From the NCBI RefSeq assembly GCF_003589595.1, contig NW_020654748.1:6378902-6442901 (forward strand): DNA of 64,000 bases, given 5' to 3'. The translations under genes and the position numbers were made by a program. Positions within the stretch are counted from its first letter, which is position 1, and each line of letters begins with the position of its first letter. The notes below the pieces were generated by a model. The model made no database searches, was not told the origin of the DNA, and saw nothing but the letters and a program-made list of their open reading frames with translations. The DNA is from Hyposmocoma kahamanoa (taxonomy: Eukaryota; Arthropoda; Insecta; Lepidoptera; Cosmopterigidae). Shown here one piece after another: positions 21,063 through 30,458 of this stretch.

Positions 21063-22503
21063 GGAAGGAAAAATTCTCCAACAAGTTGATACCTTCAGCC
21101 TTGTTTGCGTTTATAATATTTCAGATATACATATAGCTTGTCTTGAACTTTTAGAAGTATTTATTAGAATTCAAATTTTCGAAGCTCATACGACACTTGA
21201 AGCCCAACATAATACTTTTTGGGAACAAATAGCCCATACGCTTAGTGTAATTAAAGATAAAGAAGAAGATAAATTTATTTATATATATTTATACCTGGAC
21301 AACGACGATGCAGTCAAGATTGAGCAGAAGCTATATAAGCTTCGACATAAGGTAGCTGATATATCTACACAGCAAAAATACACAGCAATCCTTGGTGAAA
21401 AATGTATCTCAGATTTTGACAAAAATTTACTGATAATCGTGGAGAACTATAAGATATTAAGCGCCGTGCTGCTAAATACTACGGCTTGTTTTAGAGTAGT
21501 ACTTAATCAATTACATTTTTTAGATATTTACATTCAATTAGATTTTAGTCTCCAAATAATTTTAGATACTGTCATGCTGTTAGAAAACGCAATTACTTTT
21601 TCCCAATTAGCTATTATGCACCCTAGCATAATAAAACCTTAAAACTTAGTGTATGAACTGCTGCAGTTGCAACGTAACTTTTCTTTAGTACCTGTAACTG
21701 ACATTGCTATTAATAATATTCATGAAATCGAACGATCTATAGACGTTAAAGCATATAGACCACATACACAGACACCGACACTTACTTTCATTTTAGAAAT
21801 CCCTTCTGTAGATACCCCAGCATTCGATTTGGTTCATATTTATTCCGTATCCAACTCCCTAAACCTCACCGTTATCCCTAAGGCCAAATTCCTCGCACTT
21901 GGAAGTGAGGAGTACGCTTATGTAGACGTCGACGCCTGCCGGGAGATCACTGATTCTTTTCAGCTCTGCAAACGCATTGACGCCAGACCACTCAAAGCAA
22001 CCAGGAAAAAGCAAACTGTACATACGCCAAGACGAATCTACAAAAAGGAAAAATCCAGAAACTCACGCCCACCACTTGGTTGATAATCACACTACGAGAT
22101 GAACTCTTGCGATCCTTCTGCGACGCGACGATAGACTATAAGCGTTTATCATGCACTTACATCATTTCACTCTCGAAGCAGTGCCGAGCAAAAATCATGA
22201 ATAGAACCCTGATACGTCACACAGTAGCACCATAACCATACACGAAGTCATCCCTCTACCCGCCTCACAAACGCCACACTAGGACAACATACGCTACGAG
22301 CTACAACTAGAAGACATCCCTCTGGACGATATACGCCAACTACTAGATAAAGTAGCAGAGATGCACATTGATTCGGACATGGAAGACAGGACATTAATTT
22401 CCACCACTCCAAGCTGGCACACGTTCCTGGTATATGTCTTCGGCAAGGCCTTATGCTCATGGGAATTATGTCGATGCTACAAGGGAAGACAACAGCCATC
22501 TGT
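20917..22503 (+). pseudogene. env remnant (errantivirus envelope-like gene)
   Basis: The frame starts at 20917, overlapping the integrase tail by about 145 bp, as errantivirus env genes often do. A hydrophobic N-terminal stretch (LILFQIVLSGTVLLYASATI) could be a signal peptide. One in-frame TAA at 21640 interrupts it. The same frame then continues to 22083 and includes a basic stretch near its end (TPRRIYKKEKSR). After a frameshift, 22290-22490 reads LEDIPLDDIRQLLDKVAEMH and then a weak hydrophobic segment followed by CRCYKGR, like an errantivirus Env C-terminus. In insects Env mediates cell entry of the particle; this copy is broken at several points. The assignment rests on position and overall pattern. 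Confidence 0.65.
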
Positions 22504-22587
22504 AGTTAACGACCAGACAACCCCTGTCATTTTTATAATTAAAATTGTTTTTTTAAAAACCCTTTTCCTGACCGCCAACACAAATCT
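22504..22587 (+). repeat. Errantivirus 3' LTR, shortened
   Basis: AGTTAACGACCAGACAACC to CCTTTTCCTGACCGCCAACA CAAATCT. Only about 84 bp compared with about 215 bp for the 5' LTR, so the middle is deleted. It is preceded by a purine run (CAAGGGAAGAC) that could be the polypurine tract, and followed by TGTG at 22588-22591. Confidence 0.65.
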
Positions 22588-22591
22588 TGTG

Positions 22592-23903
22592 ACGCATAAT
22601 TCGTCTATCTATAATTTGGCATATTTTTCTTTTCGCGAAGGACCATGCTCAATGGTTGACTTAAAAAACAAACTTATCGTGCTTACATGGTCTAATATAT
22701 CGCACGCATCGTTGTCACACGAAGTAAAATAGAGAAAGATCTACAATATTAGCCTGTCACTATGCTTTAGAAAATATTACCACAACGGCGTGCTTCCAAT
22801 TCAAGCTCACACTCACGCAATATATTTCTGTTGAATGTTAGAAAATCTGTATTCGTATTTCCTTATTCGACTAAACTTATGCATTAACCGAGCTGAAGTT
22901 CTCGCATTACTGTGCACTTTTTGGTTAGGGGAAATCGTTACCAACACATAACGATACCGATCTTAATTCTCTTCTTCAAAAATCATTAATTCTATGTCTG
23001 TTAATGATAAAGTTTGAATAACGCTTCAGCAAATGTTTTTCTAGTTCGGTCTACAAATAAAAGTACTAAGTTTTAGAAATAGCGTTTCATAAAGTTGCTT
23101 ACAGAACTTGGAGTACATTAGCTGTAATTAATTGCTGAGGTGCTTTATTTTAGTGAAGCACTTGAACTAAACAACGCGTAGAGCGAGTTCGCCACATATT
23201 ACATGGCAACAAAGCCAACTTCGGGCACCGGCTGAACGTGGAACTAATTGAGGGCTCATAGAAATTACGATGCCCGCTCTCCGCACCTGCTCCTCTCGCC
23301 CTCTAAAGCGCTTCGGCATTTTCAAATATAGATTTCTCGGATAGTAAAGCGTGTTTATGATTTAACCCGCGTTGTGTTTATAATAAAGTAGAGATTAATG
23401 TGCGGCGAGGCAGCGAGGCGGCCGCCCTGACACGATCCTACATCCTCGTTACGTTTTTATACCACACACTTATCCTTTTATTTGGATACCAACCACATAC
23501 GGTTCGCGCGTTTTATTGCCGCTCTTCCGATCTCGGCGGTAGGGGCCATAAAAATTGTTGATATCATTTTTTTTCTACTTAGGTAGTTCATAAAACAATT
23601 CTTGTCTCCGGTTCACGATTTTCGCACATAATTTTAATTAAAAAAATAGTGACTTAATCGCGTATAAATACATTTATTTTATTTACCTCTACGTAAACGA
23701 CATCAAGTACCGCCCGGCAAGTCGCTGGATATCGTTAGTGTAGTGTGTCGGTCTAGTGATAACCCTAGTGCACAAATAAATAATGACCATATGCAGGTAG
23801 ATAGAAAAACTTGCACGGTTAGAAGATGTTGACACTCGCCTCTTCAGTCCCTTGAAGAAAACACGTCCATGGTCTCAATAAAATAAATATATTTATAAGC
23901 GAT
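22592..23903. other. Flanking sequence with a GC-richer part
   Basis: No gene recognised. 23150-23470 is richer in CG dinucleotides than its surroundings (GTGCGGCGAGGCAGCGAGGC, GCCGCCC), without an open frame. It could be a host regulatory or non-coding exon region. A 14-base match to a sequencing-adapter end lies at 23520-23533. Confidence 0.4.
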
Positions 23904-23906
23904 TAA

Positions 23907-24172
23907 GTGCGGTTACAAAGGGCGACTTTTGGCAGCGATGCAAGTACAATGCAAACGCGATACAGTGCAATATCTAATCGAAAGATCCAGTAGCTAATCA
24001 TGTACCTTGTTGTACGCGCGACTGCATCAATACAAACACGCGATCGCATCGCTGCACTTGTGATTTATAAGCGATATAACATATAGATGCAATCGCGCGT
24101 TTGTGTCGATGAAGTTGCGAGTTTGCATCGTTACAATCGCAAGTGTAGCGATGCAATCGCGCGTGTGTAACG
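23907..24172. mobile_element. MITE M1, Harbinger-like (TAA target duplication)
   Basis: Flanked by TAA at 23904-23906 and 24173-24175. Left end GTGCGGTTACAAAGGGCGAC, right end (reversed) CGTTACACACGCGCG. The interior is packed with GCGATGCAA/TTGCATCGC motifs in both directions. It shares TTGGCAGCGATGCAA, GCGATACAGT and CGCGCGACTGCATC with the copy at 45041. The 60-codon minus frame is incidental. Confidence 0.6.
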
Positions 24173-24175
24173 TAA

Positions 24176-24735
24176 AACATTGGACTATTTGAACTAAAAG
24201 ACTTCTAAGGCTTACCTATAATATTCCAAGCGTAAAATGCAAAACGTATACTAAACGTGTTTCCTATAGCTACATGTTCAAAGAGTTTGTAAACAATAGA
24301 CGCTCGCAGCTGTTTCAGTTGAATATAAAGTTTTACAAAGTTCAAAAGTCAATAGTCACCACTAAACAGTAACACTACATGGGAATGAGTTCGAGACAGG
24401 AAATATATAATTCAGAGTTGTGAACATACCAGGCACTGTCAACAAAGTTAACGCGTCACCCCTTTAAGAGTTCTTCTTGCGTGCAGGCAGGCGGCAACTT
24501 GCTTGTTCTTGTCAACCAATAGCATTTTAGGGCTAGATCATATTTTAAAGTGTCAACAAAATAAGGGACAAGGCCAAGTCACAGAACACTAAATGTGAGT
24601 AGAAGTGGTTACCTAGCATCACACGCGTGACTACCGTGTGGATAATTGTCCATACGTAAACTCACTCCGCCATCTACGCTTTGTACGGTATGGTTGTGTC
24701 ATTCTTTCGTGCAAATTCTCTAAAATCCTAAAAAA
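24176..24735. other. Unrecognised sequence upstream of THAP-like exon
   Basis: No repeat family recognised. If the THAP-like exon is real, its 5' UTR or promoter would be here. Confidence 0.35.
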
Positions 24736-24815
24736 ATGCCTTAATGCGCTATTTTGAAGAACAAAAACTATAGCCGCACCAAAAATATTACCCGTGGTGG
24801 GATTTCATATCATCG
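24736..24815 (+). pseudogene. THAP zinc-finger first exon, disrupted
   Basis: From ATG 24736 the frame reads M-P-stop-CAILKNKNYSRTKNI and then TRGGISYH, where an arginine codon is split by a consensus donor CG|GTAAGT (GT at 24816). THAP domains begin 'M.kC...gCkn.s.....isyHrFP' (established knowledge), so the position of the first Cys, the K-N-Y-S block and the I-S-Y-H end all fit. Two lesions are visible. Codon 3 is TAA (a Lys codon is usual there), and the second zinc-ligand Cys is replaced within LKN. THAP proteins are DNA-binding factors, some descended from P-element transposases. I cannot see downstream exons. Chance resemblance of a 26-codon stretch remains possible. Confidence 0.45.
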
Positions 24816-25273
24816 GTAAGTCTTATTTTAATCAATTTTCAATTTTCTGTTCATCGAAATCATTTTTTGTTACAAGAAACGAAAGTAAAGATTATACTCC
24901 TGTAAGATGGTCGCTTTTTTTCTGGAGAATGAAATTAATGACTCCAATTCGTCCGCGTTAGGCAATTAACGGCTAGATGGCAGCACATTGATTGAAATTT
25001 CAATATAATATCTGAATATCGTAACTTGCAATAATGGGTATTGATGGTATTGTACTTTCAACGATATGCAACCAGAGTAAAGTTTAAATTTATATTAACA
25101 ATCCAGAATTTGCTATTTCTTTTTAAATTTGAAACTACGACCAATCATTATCAAGATTTTGTAGTGTTTCAAATTAAGAGTGTGTGAGTTTTGGCAACAT
25201 TAGTTCTGATAGTAATCGAGGCTTAAGGCACTTCCATTGTTTTTTTTTCTATTATTTAAATTAAAATTACGTG
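24816..25273. other. Unrecognised AT-rich sequence
   Basis: Follows the possible donor at 24816. No matching THAP second exon (FP..., Trp and His ligands) was found. Confidence 0.35.
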
Positions 25274-26450
25274 TGGCGCATTATAAGTTTCCGGAATGAA
25301 TAAGAAAAGATACTATAAATGGTCAGAAATGAATATATTGTTTCTCAAAATATTCTCCGTTAGAGTTAATGCACATTTTCATACGAATGAACCAATTTTG
25401 AAAACATTTATACCATTCCTCCGTGACTATCTCTTAAACATATTTTTCATACTCTTCGACAGCCTCTTCAGGTAACGAAAATCGTTGAAAACATAACGGG
25501 TTCTTAATTTTTGGAAGTAAATAAAAGTCACAAGGTGCCTAGTTGGGACTGTACGCGGGATGGCTCTTAAGGTCAATATTGTTCATCTTCAAAATTCATT
25601 TGTCTGTCTGGCCGTGTGAGAACTGGCATTATCGTGGTGCAAGATGATACGGCGTTTACGGTTATTTTTACGGAGCTTGTCAATAACTTCCGGCAAACAA
25701 ATGGTCGTGTACCAATCACTTCACGGTACAAGGATTCTCCAAAACAACAGTAGCCACGTGTCCAGTTTTATTAATAAAAGAAGCAATCATCCGCTTAGAG
25801 GCACTTTGCAAGCGCGCCACTTTGGTTGGTTTCGCTTTGTTTTGGGATCGTAACTATAAATCCATGTTTCGTCACCTGTTACTATGTTCCACACCAAATT
25901 TGATGACATGACAGGTAAATGACTCCACTCCACCTGATGTAAGGTAAGCGTAGCATTACACCGAGTGACGCGATCCGTTTTTTGAGCCTTAGTCAAATTG
26001 TGTGGGATCCACCGAGAGCACAGCTTTTTCACACCCAAATGTCCATACGGCGCACAGCATCGATGTTTTTATTGTTCACAGTAGTGGACGGGCGACCGTC
26101 ACCAAATTCGTCACTGAGATTCACACGACCGCGTTTGAATTCTGCAAACTAGCTACAAATAGTTGTCTTGCATAGTGCTTCATCGCCAAAAGCAGTTAGA
26201 AGCCGAGCGAAGCTCCGCTGAGCTGTTAAATTACTTACAGTCGTAGAAAATCATACTACGAAAATTTTCACGAGTTAAATCTATGGTGATGTAGACAACC
26301 AATTTCTAAAATGACGCCACAATGTAAAAACAAGTGGCAATCAGATAAAACAAATTGTATTTTACAGCCAAAGAGTTCCATTTTCAAATGTTGTAATTAC
26401 TTTTAAATATTGTTTATGTAAGTGGCCAGTTCCGGAAACATAGTGCGCAC
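25274..26450 (-). mobile_element. mariner element (DD34D), degenerate
   Basis: Inverted ends TGGCGCATTATAAGTTTCCG (left) and GCGCACTATGTTTCCGGAAC (right, reversed) enclose about 1.18 kb carrying a mariner transposase on the minus strand. The TA target duplication is not clean. The copy at 30459 shares the same ends. Confidence 0.85.
25350..26335 (-). pseudogene. mariner transposase, inactivated
   Basis: Minus-strand coding remnant of a Mos1-like DDE/D transposase that would cut and paste the element at TA sites. Visible in order: an N-terminal helix-turn-helix region near 26100-26280 (FKRGRVNLSDEF, DGRPSTTV), the linker motif SRWIPHNLTKAQKTDRV, the first catalytic Asp in IVTGDETWIYSYDPK, the second in HHDNASSHTA, and the third Asp in APCDFYLLPK. 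The stretch before the third Asp carries an in-frame TAG, and Asp is changed to Asn within 'YSPD'. Several other stops and shifts occur, and part of the linker region is missing. The frame 26038-25787 is the longest intact piece. Clearly dead. Confidence 0.85.
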
Positions 26451-26999
26451 TATGCATAAATAGTTGTCCTTTTCGTCACAATCCGTCAGCTTGTATAGCC
26501 GCTTACGTGTGTACACACAGCAAGGTTTATGGAATAAACACAACACATGTGTGGTTGGTGAGAACTTAATTCTGATTGTTATCTCTGAGTGATATTACTG
26601 TTTATGCAGCGGTTTACTACGACAAACTTAGTTGCGGCGATGTTCGTAGCAGGCGCGGCGCTTGCGACGCCGAGGGGCACGATTCACGGAATACACTAAT
26701 GGCAAGAAAACAAACACTCGATTCTTTGCAAATCGCACGCAACTTTGAAGTCAAACAATTGGGTCAGAACCGAGATAGGATCAGTTACATTGCGTAGATG
26801 GGCGCTTGAACGTAATATTTAGTTCCAATATAAATTGATAATCAATATCCAATTCATTTCGTTGAAAGTTTGAATCAATGTTCTATTTAGTTTGAACTAC
26901 ATTACTAAAACAGAAAGTACTTAAGTTTATTCTTTAACATTTCTGCATTAGCTGTTCTATCGATTAGTGCAACAATCTTTAAAAGAAAATGTAATCATC
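26451..26999. other. Unrecognised sequence
   Basis: The 73-codon plus frame at 26576-26797 is locally CG-rich in part but shows no domain. Confidence 0.4.
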
Positions 27000-27217
27000 C
27001 TGTCCTGTGGCACAGTTGTCAGTCAGACTCGATTTCTAGCTTAGTAGCTAAGAGAGGTAGCCACGGTGTGGCAACAGAAGCTGGTTCGAGTCCAGTCAGA
27101 TCGAATGAATTTTTCTTTGTGTTTGTTCGATCTTTGTAATTATAATTATAAGAAAGTAGTGGAGTATTTTCCAAAAATGTACTAATATCATAGTAGTAAA
27201 AACATCATGGTATTTAA
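27000..27217 (+). repeat. SINE B copy
   Basis: Head with AGCTTAGTAGCTAAGAG and a B-box GGTTCGAGTCC, then GATCGAATGAATTTTTCTTT, the body GTAGTGGAGTATTTTCC, and the tail GTAGTAAAAACATCATGGTA. Confidence 0.75.
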
Positions 27218-27243
27218 GAGGGAGAGAGAAAGAGAGAGAGAGA
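27218..27243. repeat. (GA)n microsatellite
   Basis: Follows the SINE B tail, with two interruptions. Confidence 0.8.
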
Positions 27244-27721
27244 TTTGGACATTTGTTAGATCATGATTAAAATAAATAAAGTGGACATATTCAAAACCGC
27301 TACAACAATAGTTGTTCAAGTTCTGATTCAATTTAATTAATTTTAAAATTGTATACATAGCTAATGTATGAGCCGTATCAATTTACCAGAACAGTCATTA
27401 GCGAAATTTCATTTCGACTATTGAATTAACGTATGACCGTATTTCAAACGGCTGTCACCTTCCACAAGTAAACGTGGAACGTGTGCCTATTCGGATACGT
27501 GATTGTTTCCATTCGCTAATGGCTTTACGTCGATCCCATCTAATTCAAAATGAGTACGTTTGCACCCTGATCCCCGCCTTTACGATTTATCTCTCATTCA
27601 TATTTATAATCTGGTTGGGATCGCATGTACTCTCTATGATCACATGGAAGAATATTCTTTATTATGCATTGAAGCAAAGTGAAAATGTAAGAAATTAATT
27701 AATGGATTTCTCACAGATGTT
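27244..27721. other. Unrecognised AT-rich sequence
   Basis: The 74-codon plus frame at 27474-27698 has a hydrophobic segment (FTIYLSFIFIIWLGSHVLSM) but no recognisable family. Probably chance. Confidence 0.35.
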
Positions 27722-28034
27722 TAGTAGCAGTAGAGCTCCTTATGAAAGAGTTCGTCCAGAGTAGTACTGCCACCGTACCTATTTCTGCCGCCAAGCAGTA
27801 ATGTCAGCATTACTGTGTTCCGGGTTTGAAGGGTAAGGGTGCTTGCTGGTGAAATTACAAGCACATGGGACTTGTCAACTTACATCTCAGGATGGCAGGC
27901 GCATTGGCAATGCCCCTCAGATCTTTGCAACTTAAAACTCTGAGTGACACTGCAACCTACATAGACAGGCGTGTAGCTTACCACCAGGCGCACGACTTGT
28001 TCATCCCGTCATTTGATGTTATAAGAAAAAAAAG
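27722..28034 (+). repeat. Family A SINE-like repeat, near full length
   Basis: TAGTAGCAGTAGAGCTCCTT to CATTTGATGTTATAAGAAAA, with a small duplication of GCTTGCTGGTG. It is followed at once by a SINE B in the same orientation. Confidence 0.9.
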
Positions 28035-28035
28035 A

Positions 28036-28240
28036 GATGGCGCTACGGCAAAAAGTCAATAAAACCAACACAAAGATATACAATAAACTCATAGAGAAAT
28101 TCGTAAGGTCCGCTGGTTCATTCCGTAGCTCAGTTGGGAGACCGTCAACCGCGGTATGACGAGGTCGCTGGTTCTTTCTAGTACTGCCAGATCGAAGGAA
28201 CTTTTCTTTGTGTTCGATCTTCGCTAGCTCGTGAACGTAA
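28036..28240 (+). repeat. SINE B copy
   Basis: The 5' part AGATGGCGCTACGGCAAAAA precedes a tRNA-like head TTCCGTAGCTCAGTTGGGAG (good A-box) and a decayed B-box GCTGGTTCTTTCTAG. The body GATCGAAGGAACTTTTCTTT follows. Confidence 0.75.
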
Positions 28241-28476
28241 TTTTTAACCGACTTCAAAAAAGGAGGAGGTTCTCATTCGATTGTACGTTCTTTTTTTTGT
28301 TTTGTATGTATGTTAGGCGTTAACTTTGTGAATCGATGATGATTCTTTGATGTTGAAAAGATCCTCCTCAGACAGACAAAGTACCTGAGTAGTGGTCCCA
28401 TTTAAATTTGAAGAAAATATTCCACCTCTAAGGGAGGCAAACTAGGGGATGAATGACTTTTGAGGTCGGTTTATTT
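28241..28476 (+). repeat. Family F repeat, complete
   Basis: Starts TTTTAACCGACTTCAAAAAA then GGAGGAGGTTCTC, and ends GATGAATGACTTTTGAGGTC GGTTTA. The outer 14 bases are inverted repeats (AACCGACYTCAAAA). It reaches from the end of the SINE B. Confidence 0.8.
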
Positions 28477-29348
28477 ACAACTCTGAACTGAGATTTTTAT
28501 TAATTATCGCACCTAAGCTGTGTAACGATTGTAATTCTACCAGCTTGATTTCTTGAACAGAAACGAAACTTTTGTGAACGTAGAATTTCACGTGATCACC
28601 CTTCTTCAGGTTACGTCATAACTAACTAACAAAGTTAGAAATGTTTGAATATCACATTAGTAAAACATTGTGATATTCAATAAACTGATTATTGGAATAA
28701 AACAATGTCAAGAAAAATAATACTGCGAACAGAAATATTCGACTCGGGATAAAAAAATACAGTAATGCACGCACACGCCTTCAGCTTTAGCCGAAGGCAA
28801 ATAGTTAAACGAGACGTCTTTACCTGAAAAGCCCTACCACGTACACGTGCTCTGTCGTACGTGACCAAAGCAAAAGTATTATTTGTTAATCTTACATTTC
28901 TGGAAATGTTATTCGAAGCGTTAATATTTTCATAAATGATTCACAGCACAATTTTCCCAAGCGAGTGATTTTATAAAGCGTAAGTACTTATACTTACTTT
29001 TATTAGCCTCAGAGTTGCACACTTCGCTTTCAAGATATTCTGAACGAAATCCTAAACATTTCACCTCCAAAATGTTACCATTCGCCTAACATACGATATT
29101 TATTGCTACATTAAATGATTAAAGTGAATTGCGGAATTCTAAAATATAGAAGCGATTCGGAAACTTTTTAGTGACTGGTAAATCTATTGAAAGAAGTTTC
29201 AAGGCAAATTCTTTAACCCATAGGTAAAGGTATTATATCAATCCTTACAAACACTATAGGAAGTGATAGATAAATTTTGATAAAAATGAAGACAACAACA
29301 TACTATACAATTGGGAATCATACTTATTTCTATTATTGTTTATGTCCT
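28477..29348. other. Unrecognised AT-rich sequence
   Basis: Nothing recognised. Confidence 0.4.
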
Positions 29349-29351
29349 TAA

Positions 29352-29591
29352 GTGCATTAATGGCGAATCTGTACTCTATTTACTAGGCAACAACATTTAA
29401 ATTCCTCTGAATAATAAAACCGCGCGGTCGCCGCACGGCCGCCCGTGTAGACCAAATTTAAGCTAGGCTTGCTCATTTAAGTTAAAACGTAAAAGCTAAA
29501 TAAATAAAGCGTAGTTTGCCATGACTACATGATTCCACTCGGCGGCTGCGCGGGGTGAGCGCGATGAAATTCGTGTCGAATAAATACGCCC
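29352..29591 (-). mobile_element. MITE M3, shortened copy
   Basis: Bounded by TAA (29349-29351 and 29592-29594). It is the reverse of the longer M3 copy at 30020: TTTAAATTCCTCTGAATAAT, AAGTTAAAACGTAAAAGCTA and GATGAAATTCGTGTCGAATA are shared inverted. About 60 bp near its left end are deleted compared with the other copy. Confidence 0.65.
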
Positions 29592-29594
29592 TAA

Positions 29595-29872
29595 GGATTT
29601 GGCAGCTTTCGAAATTATGAAGATACCTATTTATTTTCTTCGATAATTATCATGAAAATTATCCGATTTATATCCGATAATTATCCACGCTGGCCCATAG
29701 CTCTGTCTCATTAATTTTTGACTAAAAATGACAAACAGTGAGAAAACTAAATAAACACGAAGAATTATTTTTAAGATTATGTTTGACACGTTTGGATACG
29801 TATTGGGCACAAACACGTAGCTAGCGGTAGCATTTTGTTGTTCTAGTTATTTTTTTTATGTTACGTAGGAAC
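29595..29872. other. Spacer between M3 copy and family A copy
   Basis: Contains short self-complementary GATAATTATC motifs (29642-29685), also seen at 30390-30400. Otherwise nothing recognised. Confidence 0.4.
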
Positions 29873-30016
29873 GGTACGAACAAGTCGTGTACCTGGTGGT
29901 AAGAGTCACGCCTGTTCCTAACAGTTGCAGTGCCGCTTAAGGGGCACTGCCACTGCACCCGTTGCCCCGAGACATAAGTTGGAAAGTCTCATGTGCCTGT
30001 GATGTCACCAGCACAT
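29873..30016 (-). repeat. Family A repeat interrupted by MITE M3
   Basis: GAACAAGTCGTGTACCTGGT to ATGTCACCAGCACA, then the MITE starts at the TTA that in other A copies lies in GCACCCTTACCCTTCAAAAC. The continuation TTACCTTTCAAA resumes at 30374. Confidence 0.8.
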
Positions 30017-30019
30017 TTA

Positions 30020-30373
30020 GGGCGCGTTTATTCGACACGAATTTCATCGCGTTCATCGCGCCCGGCCGCCGAGCGGAGACCGCGCTGCCGCCGCGCAGCG
30101 ACCGCGTGCGTTTAACTGTCATGGCAAAATGCGCTCTATTTATTTAGCATTTACGTTTTAACTTAAATAAGCGTCCCGGACACGCGACCTAGCCTGGCTT
30201 GAATTTGTTCTACGCGGCGGCCGCGCGGCGTCTGCTAATTTGTATTATTCAGAGGAATTTAAATGTTGTTGTATAGCAAATAGAACTCAGATTCGCCATT
30301 AATGTACATGAAGGCTATCTGAGCGGTCGCCTTGCGGCGGCCGCGCGAAAACTCGCCTTGTGTAACTGGGCGC
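30020..30373 (+). mobile_element. MITE M3, full length (TTA target duplication)
   Basis: 354 bp between TTA at 30017-30019 and TTA at 30374-30376. Ends GGGCGCGTTTATTCGACACG and (reversed) GCGCCCAGTTACACAAGGCG. The 3-bp TWA duplication and such ends are typical of PIF/Harbinger elements (established knowledge). It is CpG-rich inside. The overlapping 61-codon frames on both strands are by-products of its composition. Confidence 0.7.
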
Positions 30374-30458
30374 TTACCTTTCAAATTTATCATGATAATT
30401 ATCACTTAGAACCCTGCTTATAAATAAATAGGAATAAAATATACAGTCTTATACATAC
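30374..30458. other. End of interrupted family A copy and spacer
   Basis: TTACCTTTCAAA is the last recognisable part of the A copy. The sequence after it is unrelated. Confidence 0.5.

Larger units (their letters stand above)
18247..22591 (+). mobile_element. Errantivirus (TED/gypsy-type LTR retroelement), internally deleted
   Basis: About 4.3 kb, where an intact errantivirus is usually 7-8 kb. The order is TGTG, 5' LTR, serine-tRNA-type primer site, gag N-terminus, a protease/linker fragment, the RNase H C-terminus, integrase, env, a purine-rich stretch, a short 3' LTR, and TGTG. Most of gag and nearly all of the reverse transcriptase are gone, and the remaining frames carry stops and frameshifts. 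The 4-bp RYRY-type TGTG on both sides fits errantivirus target duplication (established knowledge). This is an old, inactive insect endogenous retrovirus copy, placed directly behind a family A repeat. Confidence 0.85.

Noticed and set aside
22361..22732. 123-codon frame over the 3' LTR
   Set aside because: Its first part is the frameshifted env tail; the rest runs through the LTR and flank and is not coding.
25644..25853. Plus frame of 69 codons, and its like at 31062-31307 minus
   Set aside because: Both are the antisense of the mariner transposase.
29937..30147. Overlapping frames on both strands at 29937-30122 and 29962-30147
   Set aside because: Both lie across the MITE M3/SINE junction and result from GC-rich MITE sequence.
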